Positions 44,862 through 54,455 of a stretch of DNA of 64,000 nucleotides are shown in pieces. The DNA is from Candidatus Nitrososphaera evergladensis SR1. Lineage in GTDB: Archaea > Thermoproteota > Nitrososphaeria > Nitrososphaerales > Nitrososphaeraceae. The stretch lies in assembly GCF_000730285.1 (NCBI RefSeq), contig NZ_CP007174.1, forward strand, positions 248,001 to 312,000, in the 5' to 3' direction. A model generated the notes under the pieces. That model had not been told where the DNA came from. It did not search any database and saw nothing but the letters and a program-made list of their open reading frames with translations. The position numbers and the translations under genes are program-made. How positions within the stretch are numbered: the stretch's first letter is position 1; each line of letters begins with the position of its first letter.

Positions 44862-47084
44862 TTAACTACCTGCTCCCCGGAAAGTTCTATGAGCGCCAGT
44901 CTTGGTTATTGACCTTCCTACCTTCATTTTGTCTAATGCAGACTCGAAGTGTTTCATCGAAATCTTTAGTTTTCCCGCCTTTTTGCCCTCATTCTTGTTG
45001 CTGCTGCTGACAACGTGCTCTTTTATTGCAGACATGGCTGCCGCATTTACTATTGCGGCAATGTCAGCCCCTGTCATGCCGTCTGTCATTTCCACTAGTT
45101 TGTCCAGGTTAACATCAGAATCGATAGGCTTTCTCTCGGTATGAACTTGGAATATCTGTCTTCTCGCCTCCTTGTCAGGTATTGGAATCTCAAGTATCCT
45201 GTCAAACCTACCCGGCCTGAGCAGTGCTTCGTCAATAATGTCCGGCCTGTTGGTTGCTCCGATAACTACGACACCCTTCAGGTCTTCTAAGCCGTCCATT
45301 TCTGTCAGCATCTGGCTTATCACCCGCTCTGTCACACGAGCATCTCCTTCCGACTCTCCTCCTCTTCTTGGTGCAATAGAATCTAGCTCGTCAAAGAATA
45401 CTACACATGGCGCTGCTTGCCGAGCCTTTCTAAAGACTTCTCTGACGCCTTTTTCGGATTCTCCAACCCACTTGCTTATCAATTCGGGTCCCTTAATGCT
45501 TATGAAATTAGCCTCCGATGTTGTCGCAACAGCTTTGGCCATCATCGTCTTGCCCGTTCCAGGCGGGCCATAAAGCAAGATGCCCTTTGGAGGCCGGACA
45601 TCGGCCTCAGTAAAGAGGTCGCCATGTTTGAGGGGCCATTCTATTGCTTCTGCCAATTCATCCTTTACTTGCTGCAGTCCGCCAATGTCCTCCCACCTCA
45701 CGTTTGGCTTTTGTATCAAGACCTCTCTCATTGCAGAGGGCTGAATATCTCTTAGCGCCCCTTCGAAGTCCTGCTTTGTGACTTTGATCTTGTTCAATAT
45801 TTCAGCAGGAATGTTTGGCTGCTCTAGATTAATCTCTGGCAGTATTCTTCTAAGAGAGCGCATGGCGGCTTCTTTGCTTAATGCTTCCAAGTCAGCACCA
45901 ACAAAGCCGTGTGTGACTCTCGCAATCGATGCAAGGTCAACGTCTTCCGTCAACGGCATCCCCCGGGTGTGAATCATGAGTATGTCCAGACGACCTTGTT
46001 CATCCGGTATTCCTATCTCTATCTCCCTGTCGAACCTGCCGGGGCGTCTAAGTGCAGGGTCGATCGCATTTGGTCTGTTGGTAGCGCCAATTACTACAAG
46101 CTTGCCCCTAGACTTTATGCCATCCATCAAAGTCAGGAGTTGCGATACGACTCTTTTTTCAACGTCGCCACTGACCTCCTCTCTCTTTGGCGCAATCGAG
46201 TCTATTTCGTCAATGAATATGATTGACGGCGCATTTTCTTCGGCCTCTTTGAATACTTCCCTTAACCTTTCCTCGCTTTCGCCGTAGAACTTGCTCATTA
46301 TCTCCGGCCCGCCAATAGAGTAAAAATTGGCGTTGGTCTCGTTGGCCACCGCCTTGGCAAGCAGCGTTTTTCCTGTCCCCGGAGGGCCATGGAGTAGTAC
46401 CCCTTTAGGGGCTTCAATCCCTATTCGCTCAAATATTTCAGGATGTCTCAGAGGTAGCTCTATCATCTCCCTGACCTTTTGCACTTCGTTCTTAAGGCCG
46501 CCAATGTCTTCGTACGATACCCGTGGTACTCCTTTGGCAGCGGATTTTGGCACGGATCCGATTACGAATTCAGTATTGCTGTCAATTAGTGATGCCACGT
46601 CTGATGGGGAAGTACCTGTGACAGCAAAGCCGATTCTTCTACCCATTATGTTAAGCGGGATTATGTCACCTTTTCCAACTACACGACCTTCCAGCAGTTC
46701 TGGTAGGTGCTCTTCAAGGCCGACGATATTGAGCTCTTCTGTTGGAGCAAGAATAACTTGATGTGCTTTTTTCACGCTGACTTTTTGTACAGTTACAGTA
46801 TCGTCAATTCCAACTCCAATGTTATTGCGGGTATACCCATCTATCCGGATAAGCTTCTTGTCATAGTCGTCTCTCTGACTTGACCAGAGTAACACGTAGC
46901 TTTTCTTGCCCTTGGCGCTGACTTCCAATACATCCCCTGCAGATAAATTCAGCTCTTCTACGACTTTCGGATCAACTAGTGCCATCCCTCTGCCGACAAA
47001 TTTTGCGTTAGTTTCGGCTACTCTCAATGTTATTCTATCCACACCAGTCTTACCATCACTATTTTTTGCCAATCCGATTTTCAC
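44862..47084 (-). CDS. cdc48: Cdc48/VCP-type AAA ATPase
   Basis: A hexameric unfoldase that extracts and unfolds proteins for proteolysis. The N-domain covers about residues 1-190. D1 has [12 protein letters not shown] and [15 protein letters not shown]2 has [12 protein letters not shown] and [14 protein letters not shown]. Second region of homology is intact in both ([38 protein letters not shown]). Length of 740 is normal. The frame opens with GTG at 47084; a TTG at 47072 has a better-placed AGGTG site. It follows hsp20 by 44 bases and is followed by a zinc protein and a protease, forming a quality-control operon. Confidence 0.96.
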   Translation of the reverse strand: MKIGLAKNSDGKTGVDRITLRVAETNAKFVGRGMALVDPKVVEELNLSAGDVLEVSAKGKKSYVLLWSSQRDDYDKKLIRIDGYTRNNIGVGIDDTVTVQKVSVKKAHQVILAPTEELNIVGLEEHLPELLEGRVVGKGDIIPLNIMGRRIGFAVTGTSPSDVASLIDSNTEFVIGSVPKSAAKGVPRVSYEDIGGLKNEVQKVREMIELPLRHPEIFERIGIEAPKGVLLHGPPGTGKTLLAKAVANETNANFYSIGGPEIMSKFYGESEERLREVFKEAEENAPSIIFIDEIDSIAPKREEVSGDVEKRVVSQLLTLMDGIKSRGKLVVIGATNRPNAIDPALRRPGRFDREIEIGIPDEQGRLDILMIHTRGMPLTEDVDLASIARVTHGFVGADLEALSKEAAMRSLRRILPEINLEQPNIPAEILNKIKVTKQDFEGALRDIQPSAMREVLIQKPNVRWEDIGGLQQVKDELAEAIEWPLKHGDLFTEADVRPPKGILLYGPPGTGKTMMAKAVATTSEANFISIKGPELISKWVGESEKGVREVFRKARQAAPCVVFFDELDSIAPRRGGESEGDARVTERVISQMLTEMDGLEDLKGVVVIGATNRPDIIDEALLRPGRFDRILEIPIPDKEARRQIFQVHTERKPIDSDVNLDKLVEMTDGMTGADIAAIVNAAAMSAIKEHVVSSSNKNEGKKAGKLKISMKHFESALDKMKVGRSITKTGAHRTFRGAGS

Positions 47085-47128
47085 CTCTTTTTTCAGTACA
47101 ACAAATTAAGGGAGGTTTTGACCCGTTT

Positions 47129-47665
47129 TCACTCCACTTTCACGTCTGTTGCCTTTGGTTTCGGAGCCTCTTTCAGCTTTATCTTCAACTCCAGTATGCC
47201 GTTTGCATATGTCGCCTTTGCAGACTTGTCGTCCAGTGCCATGTTGACAGGAATTTCGGTGTGGTACTTTTTGTTGTCTTTTTCTGCGTGTATGCTGACT
47301 TGCTCTTCAGACACGCTAACCTTGATGTCCTGCTTTGTTACACCAGGCATCTCTGCTGTGATGGTCAGGACGTTCTCTTTTTCATCAAGCGCCGTGTCTA
47401 CAAGTGGCTCTCTCGTTTCACTAGGTGCCACCAAGCCTTTTGTGCTGGGCTTGATGTTGCCGAATTCCCTCACATGTGGCCTGCCGTCAGGACCCACAGT
47501 CACCTGATAGCCATAATAATATGGGAAGTTCGTGGCTATTTCTTCAGGTCTCAGATCTCTGACTGTCCTGAACATTCTGTTCAGCATTTCCTCTGCTTCT
47601 GCGAACTCTCTGTCAATGTCTTCAAACAGCCGTCTTCCAAAACTAAAGTCTCGATCTCTCCACAT
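47129..47665 (-). CDS. hsp20: Hsp20/alpha-crystallin small heat-shock protein
   Basis: An ATP-independent holdase that keeps unfolding proteins soluble. The alpha-crystallin domain (residues about 75-170) shows NVLTITAEMPGVTKQDIKV and ATYANGILELKIKL. The C-terminus carries VKV, equivalent to the I-x-I anchor. First gene of the hsp20-cdc48-zinc protein-protease operon. It has its own TATA box and a 21-bp palindrome at 47716-47736, plus a GGTGA ribosome-binding site about 15 bases before ATG. Confidence 0.93.
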   Translation of the reverse strand: MWRDRDFSFGRRLFEDIDREFAEAEEMLNRMFRTVRDLRPEEIATNFPYYYGYQVTVGPDGRPHVREFGNIKPSTKGLVAPSETREPLVDTALDEKENVLTITAEMPGVTKQDIKVSVSEEQVSIHAEKDNKKYHTEIPVNMALDDKSAKATYANGILELKIKLKEAPKPKATDVKVE

Positions 47666-47703
47666 ATGTCTGTAAGTTCACCTGCGTTATAGAATGTGTA
47701 AGA

Positions 47704-47736
47704 GATATTTATTCATTACTCACATCATGTGAGTAA
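47704..47736 (-). promoter_or_regulatory. hsp20 promoter with 21-bp palindromic operator
   Basis: On the minus strand a TATA box (AATAAATATC, 47704-47712) stands about 40 bases before the hsp20 ATG. Directly upstream is a perfect dyad with arms TTACTCACAT and ATGTGAGTAA around one base (47716-47736). It overlaps the TFB-recognition region, so bound protein would block initiation or, if an activator, contact TFB. The winged-helix regulator encoded at 47841-48524 is the obvious candidate. Confidence 0.72.
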
Positions 47737-47840
47737 CACATAGAGGCGGAAGCAAACTGACTGCATTGAAGGTGGCGCTGGAATTCGCTGCTGCCATTGT
47801 CTTCCCTTATCAGCGTAAAGAGTTAGTCTATCTTTTGCTG

Positions 47841-48524
47841 CTATTGTAGGTCGAGCAAGGTCTTTGCATTGTCCTTGTTCATCTTGTTTCTCATTGCACT
47901 TATGGTGGTTTTCAGTCTAGATTCTTTTTCGTCCATCATCTCTGACAGCTCTGCAATAGAGCTTGGCGATTCTGTCACTATCTTGTAGAGGATCTTCCTC
48001 TCATCTTCTTCAAAGCTGTTTATTCCAATTTTATGGAGTTTACTTAGGATAAGCTGCTTTAGCGCACGTAGGTCACTGAGGCGCGATTCTAAAGCAGACA
48101 TTTCTGCTTCTATGTCAGATAGGCTTTCTTGTAGCGAAGCTAGTGCTTCTCCAGCATCTTCAGGCATTAAATCAAGCACCTTGTAATATTTCTTCGACTC
48201 CTTATGCCGTGACTCTACAATCTCTTGCTTTGTTACCGTGAAGTCATCTTCAGATAGCGAGATAGTCAAAATGAACGAATTATTGAGACGGTAGTATTTT
48301 CTATCCGGAGCACCAAGCTTGCTTTTTTCTGTATAAGTTTCAACTAGGCCACTCTCTTCAAGCGCCTGTAAATGCCGGAGCACCGCCTGCTGGCCAATGT
48401 CTAACTCCTTTGCCAGTTGGTTGAAGTACATCGGCTCTTGAGACAGAGTGGCCAGTATCTTTCGCCTAGTTTCATTTCCCAAGATGTCTAAAATAATGTC
48501 AGAGTCCATTTGTGCATGCTCCAC
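47841..48524 (-). CDS. Winged-helix (ArsR-type) regulator, likely heat-shock repressor
   Basis: N-terminal winged helix (residues about 8-75): LGNETRRKILATLSQEP, then LDIGQQAVLRHLQALEESGLV. A coiled coil at about 120-175 (LQESLSDIEAEMSALESRL) would make a dimer, and a second helical domain follows. I keep the GTG start at 48524, which has a GGTGA site nine bases upstream. It lies between the thermosome gene and hsp20. In Archaeoglobus the regulator HSR1 heads an operon with hsp20 and cdc48, so conserved order supports a heat-shock role here. Confidence 0.88.
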   Translation of the reverse strand: MEHAQMDSDIILDILGNETRRKILATLSQEPMYFNQLAKELDIGQQAVLRHLQALEESGLVETYTEKSKLGAPDRKYYRLNNSFILTISLSEDDFTVTKQEIVESRHKESKKYYKVLDLMPEDAGEALASLQESLSDIEAEMSALESRLSDLRALKQLILSKLHKIGINSFEEDERKILYKIVTESPSSIAELSEMMDEKESRLKTTISAMRNKMNKDNAKTLLDLQ

Positions 48525-48577
48525 TAAACCAGGTCACCGTGCCAAAATAAAAAGGAAGGGCTATTGGACATTTTTTG

Positions 48578-50239
48578 CTACATGTCCATGTCGCCCATTC
48601 CGCCCATGCCACCACCCATACCGCCTCCGGGACCTCCAGGCTTTGGCATGTCTTTTGACTTTGACGAGGCGGCTATCACATCGTCTATGCGCAGTATCAT
48701 GCATGCAGCCTCTGTTGCCGCATTGATGACTTGTTCTTTGACTGCTAGGGGCTCGTAGATATCCTTAGCTGCCAGGTCAGCCACCTTTCCATTCGTTACA
48801 TCAATTCCATAGCGCGCCTTTCCAGTACTGCTCTTTGACCGAAGCTGCACCTGGGTATCGAGCGGATCCATACCTGCATTTTCCGCCAAGACGATGGGTA
48901 TGGTCTCTATGCCATCTGCAAATTTCTCTGCCGCTAGTTGTGCTCTTCCAGATAACGTAGCCGCCCAATCTCTTAGCTTCAGTGAGGCCAGCGCTTCAGG
49001 GGCTCCGCCTCCAACCAGCACGTACGGGTACTCGACCACATCTTTGACAGCCATTATTGCGTCATGTACCGACCTTTCTGCTTCGTCCACTACCCTCTGT
49101 GAACCACCGCGGACAAGTATGCTTACAGACTTGGGGTTCTTGCATCCCTCGACAAAGACCCACTTGTCCGTCTCCACCTTGCGCTCCTCAACTACCTTGG
49201 CAAATCCCAAGTCTCCTGCAGCAAGCTCATCGAGGTTGTTTACGATTCGCGCGCCTGTAGCTCTTGAAAGCTTGTACATGTCGCTTTCCTTTATCCTCCG
49301 CACGGCAAGAATTCCGGCCTTCGCAAGATAGTGCTGCGCAATGTCGTCTATTCCTTTTTGGCACAGTAGGATATTTGCACCAGCCGCTACCACCTTGTCT
49401 ACCATCGCCTTGAGCATGCGATTCTCTTCGTCGATGAACCTCTGCATCTGATCTGGTGAATTGATGTTTATCTTGGCGTCAAATTCGGTCTTTTCAATTT
49501 CTAGAGCCGAATTGACGACAGCTATCTTGGCATTTTCAATGCGCTTGGGCATCCCTGCATGAACGACCTCCTTGTCCAGCACAATTCCATGGATGAACTT
49601 CGTGTCCCGGACGCTTCCACCTGCTTTCTTTTCTACCTTAATATTGTCGATGTCCACCTTGTGTTGTTCGCCTGACCTTTCGGCGACGGCAAGCACTGCA
49701 TCAACTACCATGTCGGAGAGCTCTTCCGAGTCAGCCGATACCATCTTAGAAGCCATCGAAGTGCGTGCTATCTTGTTCAGAAAAGCCTTGTCATTTGGGT
49801 CTACCTTGGTGGCGATTTCGCGCAATGTCTCGATGGCCTTTTGTGATGCCTTCTTGAAGCCTTCGACAACCACCGTGGGATGCACATTCTTTGTGATCAG
49901 CTCTTCCGCTTTCTCTAGCAAAGAACCTGCCAAGACTACGGTAGAGGTTGTGCCGTCGCCCACCTCATTGTCAGTGGCCTTGCTTATCTCCACCATCATC
50001 TTTGCAGCAGGATGCTGGATGTCGATTTCTTTTAAAATAGTTGCACCGTCGTTGGTGATAGTAACATCACCAAGAGTGTCCACCAGCATCTTGTCCATTC
50101 CGCGTGGTCCCAGGCTTGTGCGTACTATTTCCGCGACTGTCTTTGCTGCAGTGATATTGTTTCTCTGTGCTTGGTTGCCTTTTGTTTCTGAAGTACCTTC
50201 TTTCAAAACGACTATGGGAACTTGAGTTGTTGCTGACAT
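48578..50239 (-). CDS. thsA: Thermosome subunit (group II chaperonin)
   Basis: Forms double-ring ATP-driven folding chambers. The ATP site shows GPRGMDKMLVD, TITNDGATILKEI and GDGTTSTVVLAG; the C-terminus is the usual Gly-Met-rich tail. Length 553 is standard and no frameshift is seen. A TATA box is visible at 50283-50292 and a GGTGA site lies about 12 bases before ATG. A nine-base dyad GTTA-c-TAAC covers the expected transcription start. Downstream by 53 bases is the regulator gene. Confidence 0.97.
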   Translation of the reverse strand: MSATTQVPIVVLKEGTSETKGNQAQRNNITAAKTVAEIVRTSLGPRGMDKMLVDTLGDVTITNDGATILKEIDIQHPAAKMMVEISKATDNEVGDGTTSTVVLAGSLLEKAEELITKNVHPTVVVEGFKKASQKAIETLREIATKVDPNDKAFLNKIARTSMASKMVSADSEELSDMVVDAVLAVAERSGEQHKVDIDNIKVEKKAGGSVRDTKFIHGIVLDKEVVHAGMPKRIENAKIAVVNSALEIEKTEFDAKININSPDQMQRFIDEENRMLKAMVDKVVAAGANILLCQKGIDDIAQHYLAKAGILAVRRIKESDMYKLSRATGARIVNNLDELAAGDLGFAKVVEERKVETDKWVFVEGCKNPKSVSILVRGGSQRVVDEAERSVHDAIMAVKDVVEYPYVLVGGGAPEALASLKLRDWAATLSGRAQLAAEKFADGIETIPIVLAENAGMDPLDTQVQLRSKSSTGKARYGIDVTNGKVADLAAKDIYEPLAVKEQVINAATEAACMILRIDDVIAASSKSKDMPKPGGPGGGMGGGMGGMGDMDM

Positions 50240-50257
50240 AGATTTTGTTTCACCTAT

Positions 50258-50292
50258 GTTAGTAACAATATGTGTGTAATTGGATATTTAAG
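50258..50292 (-). promoter_or_regulatory. Thermosome promoter with short dyad at the start site
   Basis: TATA box CTTAAATATC at 50283-50292 and, about 25 bases downstream, GTTACTAAC (50258-50266), a 4-bp inverted repeat around one base. Half-site TAAC recurs in the dyad at 31238-31250. A repressor site is possible. Confidence 0.5.
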
Positions 50293-50442
50293 TTTTATTT
50301 TGTGATCTTTGCTTGCGGTCGCCGCCTAATCATTAACGTCTAGATTTGGTAAATTTGTAGAGAAGGAGAGAGATGGAAGGAGCATCATCATATTCATAGT
50401 CTATATCCTGGTGGTAAAAAAAATCCAGGTTACTGCCGATTC

Positions 50443-50565
50443 CTATTGCTTTTGGACAAGGAGATCTCGGTGAGCTGTCCTTATGTGGTTTTTCAGCTGT
50501 CCTTGGCTTCCGCCCACATCCTTGTTGCAGTAAACGCATCTCCAAACTTCTTTAATTATGCCCAT
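50443..50565 (-). CDS. C2H2 zinc-finger microprotein (40 aa)
   Basis: Read directly on the minus strand: ATG at 50565, stop at 50443. The product contains CVYCNKDVGG, then LKNHIRTAH: C-x2-C-x13-H-x4-H, one base step from the classical finger spacing. Short basic tail. Similar in size and motif to the 54-aa protein at 4016-4180. An antisense frame and a longer minus frame cross here but lack such a motif. Function unknown; probably nucleic-acid binding. Confidence 0.65.
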   Translation of the reverse strand: MGIIKEVWRCVYCNKDVGGSQGQLKNHIRTAHRDLLVQKQ

Positions 50566-50685
50566 TTCGTCATTTTGACGAAAGACATGATTTTAAAAAA
50601 TTTACAATGCTGCAAAAATTGCCATATTCCTTCCGTGCTAAAACCTTTCACAACATTTTTTTAAGGCGGCCGGTCGGCGCCACAT

Positions 50686-51084
50686 TCATGTTAGCGACGA
50701 TGTGGGTTGGCTTCTCTTTCTTTCGTAAACCGATTTTAATAGCTCCAAAAGACTATCAAGTTCAAAGGGTTTCTGCAGGACTTGGATCTCCTCTATGCCA
50801 GAAAACAAACCCTCCAATTCCTTGCTATATGCAGTTATCATTACTATTGTCTGGCCAGGATGAATTGCAAGAATTCTTTTGGCAGCGTCGCGACCGTCCA
50901 TCTTTGGCATTCGATAATCCATCATGACGACATCAAAAGGCAGATTCTTTTGATTCCAAAGTTCATACTGTTCAACACATTCTATTCCATCCCGAGAAGT
51001 GATAACATCATGTCCTTCGCCTTCAAGAAATATTTTGTACATCAAGAGGATATTGGACTCGTCTTCAGCAACAAGAATTCTCAA
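50686..51084 (-). CDS. Single-domain response regulator (CheY-like receiver)
   Basis: A stand-alone receiver of 132 residues. The acidic pocket is ED near residue 7, the phosphoacceptor Asp lies in VVMMDYRMPKMDG, the Thr/Ser switch in IVMITAYS and the Lys in VLQKPFELD. No output domain. It is encoded nine bases after the Lrp-type regulator gene on the same strand, so both may act in one pathway, with a histidine kinase elsewhere. Confidence 0.93.
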   Translation of the reverse strand: MRILVAEDESNILLMYKIFLEGEGHDVITSRDGIECVEQYELWNQKNLPFDVVMMDYRMPKMDGRDAAKRILAIHPGQTIVMITAYSKELEGLFSGIEEIQVLQKPFELDSLLELLKSVYERKRSQPTSSLT

Positions 51085-51093
51085 GCTATATCA

Positions 51094-51822
51094 TTACACT
51101 GCTCCTTCCACTATCGAGAGGTCTAATTCTTTTTTCCTCCCCAAGAGCTCAAGTGATTCAAACCAGCATACTTTTTGAATACCCGGGATAGCCTTTATCT
51201 TCTCAGACGTCTCCATAAATTCCTGATTACTTTCTAGTATAGCTTCAACTTTCAGGTCTGCACCATCTCCAAATGTACGTGCAACGGCAATCACTTTTTC
51301 AAGACCAAGGATTTCATTTGCAATCGCATTCTTATCTACAGCTCCAAGCGAAACAATGAACGTAACCTGTCTCTTGCCAAACTTTTCATATTGAAGGGAG
51401 TAGAATTCATTTACAAACTCGTCTTCTAACCTTTTGCGTCTTCTCTGAACCGTACTTAATGGAATGTCAAGCTCTCTGGATAGCTGAAGAGAAGAAGGGT
51501 TTCCCCTTAATTCAAGCAATGCCTTCAATATTTTTTTGTCAATTGAAGATAGGGTGCTCCCGGCTAATTTTTTCGTAATTCTTCTGCCTGCTGCTGAACC
51601 GGCATTTGCATTTATTGCTCTGTTAAGGCCAAATAGCAAATCGGCGAGTTGGTCTACTGTGAGCGTTTTGAAAAATTCCGGATTCACATCTATTTTTGCC
51701 AATTCTTGCTCTAGGGCTAGTCTCGAGGTATTATTGTTGTTATTTTTATTGGATGATGATGATGATGGTGGTGCATATATAGTTGCTTCAACGATTGAAG
51801 CTTTCTGTCCGTCGCTAGGCAT
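51094..51822 (-). CDS. Lrp/AsnC-like transcriptional regulator
   Basis: Poly-Ser/Asn N-terminus, then an unknown helical segment (FFKTLTVDQLADLLFGLN), a winged helix at about 92-140 (IDKKILKALLELRGNPSSLQ; DIPLSTVQRRRKRLEDEF) and a ferredoxin-like ligand/oligomerisation domain (TFIVSLGAVDK; VIAVARTFGDGADLKVEAIL). The added N-terminal segment is longer than in standard Lrp. It overlaps no gene but is followed by the receiver protein nine bases later. Confidence 0.85.
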   Translation of the reverse strand: MPSDGQKASIVEATIYAPPSSSSSNKNNNNNTSRLALEQELAKIDVNPEFFKTLTVDQLADLLFGLNRAINANAGSAAGRRITKKLAGSTLSSIDKKILKALLELRGNPSSLQLSRELDIPLSTVQRRRKRLEDEFVNEFYSLQYEKFGKRQVTFIVSLGAVDKNAIANEILGLEKVIAVARTFGDGADLKVEAILESNQEFMETSEKIKAIPGIQKVCWFESLELLGRKKELDLSIVEGAV

Positions 51823-51983
51823 AGCCCTACCTTATATCGGCAGGATTTAAATCTATCTTTAAATCATTAACTGCATCATTAGAATAGAGAAGCTAAAAAA
51901 AGTAGAATAGGGAAAGAATCGGAACAAAAGAAATAGGATGAACAGAAATAAAATATGTGATAGTTAGCGTCCGTGAACGCTAA

Positions 51984-52550
51984 CTATCTCTTTTTCTTGT
52001 TTTTCGCTTTATTAGCCTGGTTTAACTTGACTCTTATTTTCTTTGACGCAGATTTTGCATTTTTGGTGATTTTTCGAATGTTTCTTTTTGCCTTCTCCTT
52101 GTCTTTTCTTAATGTGCTTCTGGCCTGTTTTTCCATCTTTCTGCCTGTCTTTGCAGCAGTCTTTGCGCCCTTCTTTGCCGCCCTAGTTGTTTTTGGCGCA
52201 GATTTTTGAAATTGCTTTGGTGTCTTTTGCACAGCCGCTGCAGTCTTGGTGGCATCGCTGATGGTCTCGTCCATAGCCCTTGCGGTCTCTTCAATGACCC
52301 CGCTCTTTTGAATCTCCTCTGTTGTCTCCCTGGCGCTTCGGGTGGAGTCCCGAGCAGCTACCGCTGCGTCCCTTGTTGCTTCAACGACTTCAGTTACAGC
52401 ACCGCTTTCATTGAATGTTTTTACCGTGTCTCTAACAGCTTTGGAAGCCTCTTTGATCTTTTGGGCGACTTCCTTTACACTTTCAGCCGTCTTTTCTGCA
52501 TCGTATACTCCTTCTTTAGACGAATTAGTATCTACTTTTGTTTCAGTCAA
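51984..52550 (-). CDS. Lys/Ala-rich coiled-coil protein with histone H1-like tail
   Basis: Residues 20-115 form long amphipathic helices (EVAQKIKEASKAVRDTVKTF; VIEETARAMDETISDATKTA) and residues 115-188 are Lys/Ala/Arg-rich like histone H1 or bacterial Hc1 tails. It may coat DNA or link it to another structure. No membrane segment. Stand-alone gene. Function is inference from composition. Confidence 0.75.
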   Translation of the reverse strand: MTETKVDTNSSKEGVYDAEKTAESVKEVAQKIKEASKAVRDTVKTFNESGAVTEVVEATRDAAVAARDSTRSARETTEEIQKSGVIEETARAMDETISDATKTAAAVQKTPKQFQKSAPKTTRAAKKGAKTAAKTGRKMEKQARSTLRKDKEKAKRNIRKITKNAKSASKKIRVKLNQANKAKNKKKR

Positions 52551-52741
52551 TGATTATAGTGCGAAGTCAGAATATAAAAGAGGGAGGTTTTTTAACAGAT
52601 ATCTTTTCTGCCTGCCATGAAGAAACAGTGCCAAGTCTTTTTGGTGGAAACGGCAGAAAAAGAAGGAAAGCCTGATGTATGTGCATATGTTTGGCCAGTC
52701 GCGACAAACCCGTTAATATTTTGCATAAGTAACATTTTCTT

Positions 52742-53059
52742 GTGTATACACCAAAAAAGATAGAGGATAACGATGATGATAATGACGGGAAGATGATTAT
52801 TCCTCTGGCAGAACTTGAAAGAATGGAGAAACTGATACACACCCTAGAAATAGTAATCACCATACTCAGGTACTTGCCCATCATAATAGGTGTCCTTGCA
52901 GCAATATCGCTTGTTTTAGCCGCGTTCAACTTTGTGGATAAAAGCTATGGGTGGGCCGTGGTTAACCTTCTGCTTGGCTTGGCAGGCGTATCGTTCGTGC
53001 TGGGAGTGACAAGGCGTCGTCCAAGGCACTTTGCGAAGCCATCTGACGTAGCCCACTAG
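52742..53059 (+). CDS. Small two-helix membrane protein (105 aa)
   Basis: Acidic N-terminus, a short coiled helix (LAELERMEKLIHTLEI), then two membrane segments (IIIGVLAAISLVLAAFNFV; VVNLLLGLAGVSFVLGV) and a basic end. Starts with GTG. Function unknown. Confidence 0.72.
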   Translation: MYTPKKIEDNDDDNDGKMIIPLAELERMEKLIHTLEIVITILRYLPIIIGVLAAISLVLAAFNFVDKSYGWAVVNLLLGLAGVSFVLGVTRRRPRHFAKPSDVAH

Positions 53060-53721
53060 TATGCACAGAGTTGAAAAGAGATTTTTCAAGTCCATGTTGT
53101 TGTAAGGGTCCAACAATGGCGATGATGCGCCAAAATGGATTTTGGAGAATACACTTTGTGTGTGTATCTTTAAAGTTTGAGGAGGGAAAGAACTAAAATC
53201 GTAGGACTCTAAAGCATTAAAAAATAGTGGGAAGGGATAATAATATTCAACCTCCGTCATCCTTGGCAAGACCGGCCGCTTGGAAGTAGCTTGTCAAGGC
53301 ATGGACGTCGTTTATCCCGTAAGTAGTTTTGCATTGCACTGATCAGTGCGTTGTCGTAGAAAAGATGTGACATATCTCTTTCTGCAGCATTACTTGCGCA
53401 CTCATCATTGTTAAGTATTATCACAAAAAAAGCAGAGCACTTGATGTCGTTGCATGCTAGGTCTCTGAAAACTCGATGATTGCCCCGCCGGATGCCATGA
53501 GCCCGTGAAGCGCGAAGAGGATGCCCCGGCGGGGCTGGGAAGTGACTTGACTGGTAGGCAGACATTATATCTACCAAGCATAAAACTATCAAGTATACAC
53601 AGCAAACGGATGCAAATTTGCAATACCCAAAAATATCCTTTCAAGGTTGTCAATGGTTTAACCCTTTATGAAATTCGTGTGTTAGTTACAATAGTAGTAG
53701 TGGTGGTGGTGCAACTGCCAT
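53060..53721. other. Intergenic; one doubtful Cys-containing frame
   Basis: A minus frame at 53257-53592 (111 codons) has a plausible middle (FRDLACNDIKCSAFFVIIL) but a Pro/Arg-rich start that looks non-coding. I leave it as uncertain. A GTGGTGGTGG run ends the spacer before the next gene. Confidence 0.3.
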
Positions 53722-53940
53722 ATGGGTCTGTTAACCTTGGTGCTCATTGTAGCAATAGTCCTGGTGATAATTGGGATAGGTGCCGACGCGTTCTTTTCAG
53801 GTCTATGGACGGGCGCACAAAAAGTCGGCAGCAATCCCATTGTCCAGAATATCACCGAGCAAGGTAAACAGTTTGCCAAAGAAGCAGCCCAGAACGCTAC
53901 GGGCAAGCTTCAGAATGCTACAATTGGAATGCCAAAGTGA
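53722..53940 (+). CDS. Small membrane-anchored protein (72 aa)
   Basis: One N-terminal membrane segment (LLTLVLIVAIVLVIIGIG) and an amphipathic helical tail (QGKQFAKEAAQNATGKL). The product probably faces outward with its tail. Small proteins of this form recur in Nitrososphaeria. Function unknown. Confidence 0.72.
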   Translation: MGLLTLVLIVAIVLVIIGIGADAFFSGLWTGAQKVGSNPIVQNITEQGKQFAKEAAQNATGKLQNATIGMPK

Positions 53941-54455
53941 TGGGCAGGAGAGAGAGGGAGGGGGGAAGAAGAGCAACCGGGTGCTGCAGCAGTCAGGTAT
54001 TGTCGATGCAGCAACTATTTCTTCTTCTGGCGACGACTAGTTCTGTCAGCGGGTAAATCTTGCTTCATCGTGAGCACCAGTAATTGATAAGCCTCTTCCC
54101 TGCCGCGCATCCAAAGAGTTGAGATCAATGTCCTCCTTTGCACATACGCTGGCAGCCTGCTCCTCTCCTATCTACTCGTCATTTGTGCCTCACGCTAGGA
54201 ACAATCATGGAAGCGAAAAGGCCCTACTTGCCCCCGTCCCAGAGAAGGGGCTTTCGGGACCTAGTCTGAACTTTTGATGTTGCTGTGTGATGTATCGCTT
54301 CCGCAGATGGATGATATCTCCCAGCGGATTGTGGCAACAGTATTCTAGTCCAAGCTTCTATTAAGCAGAATCGAATAGCATTCTATGGTTTTCTTATAGG
54401 ATAGTTTTTGAATAATATCCATGCACTATACCCACTAAATGTAATAACCGTCGTC
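53941..54455. other. Intergenic with possible structured element
   Basis: Contains GTCCC/GGGAC and CCCC/GGGG pairings around 54228-54262 that could fold into a branched hairpin. No gene supported. Confidence 0.35.

Noticed and set aside
53257-53592. 111-codon minus frame with several Cys
   Set aside because: Only the middle looks coding and no motif or start signal supports it; kept as uncertain in the intergenic note.
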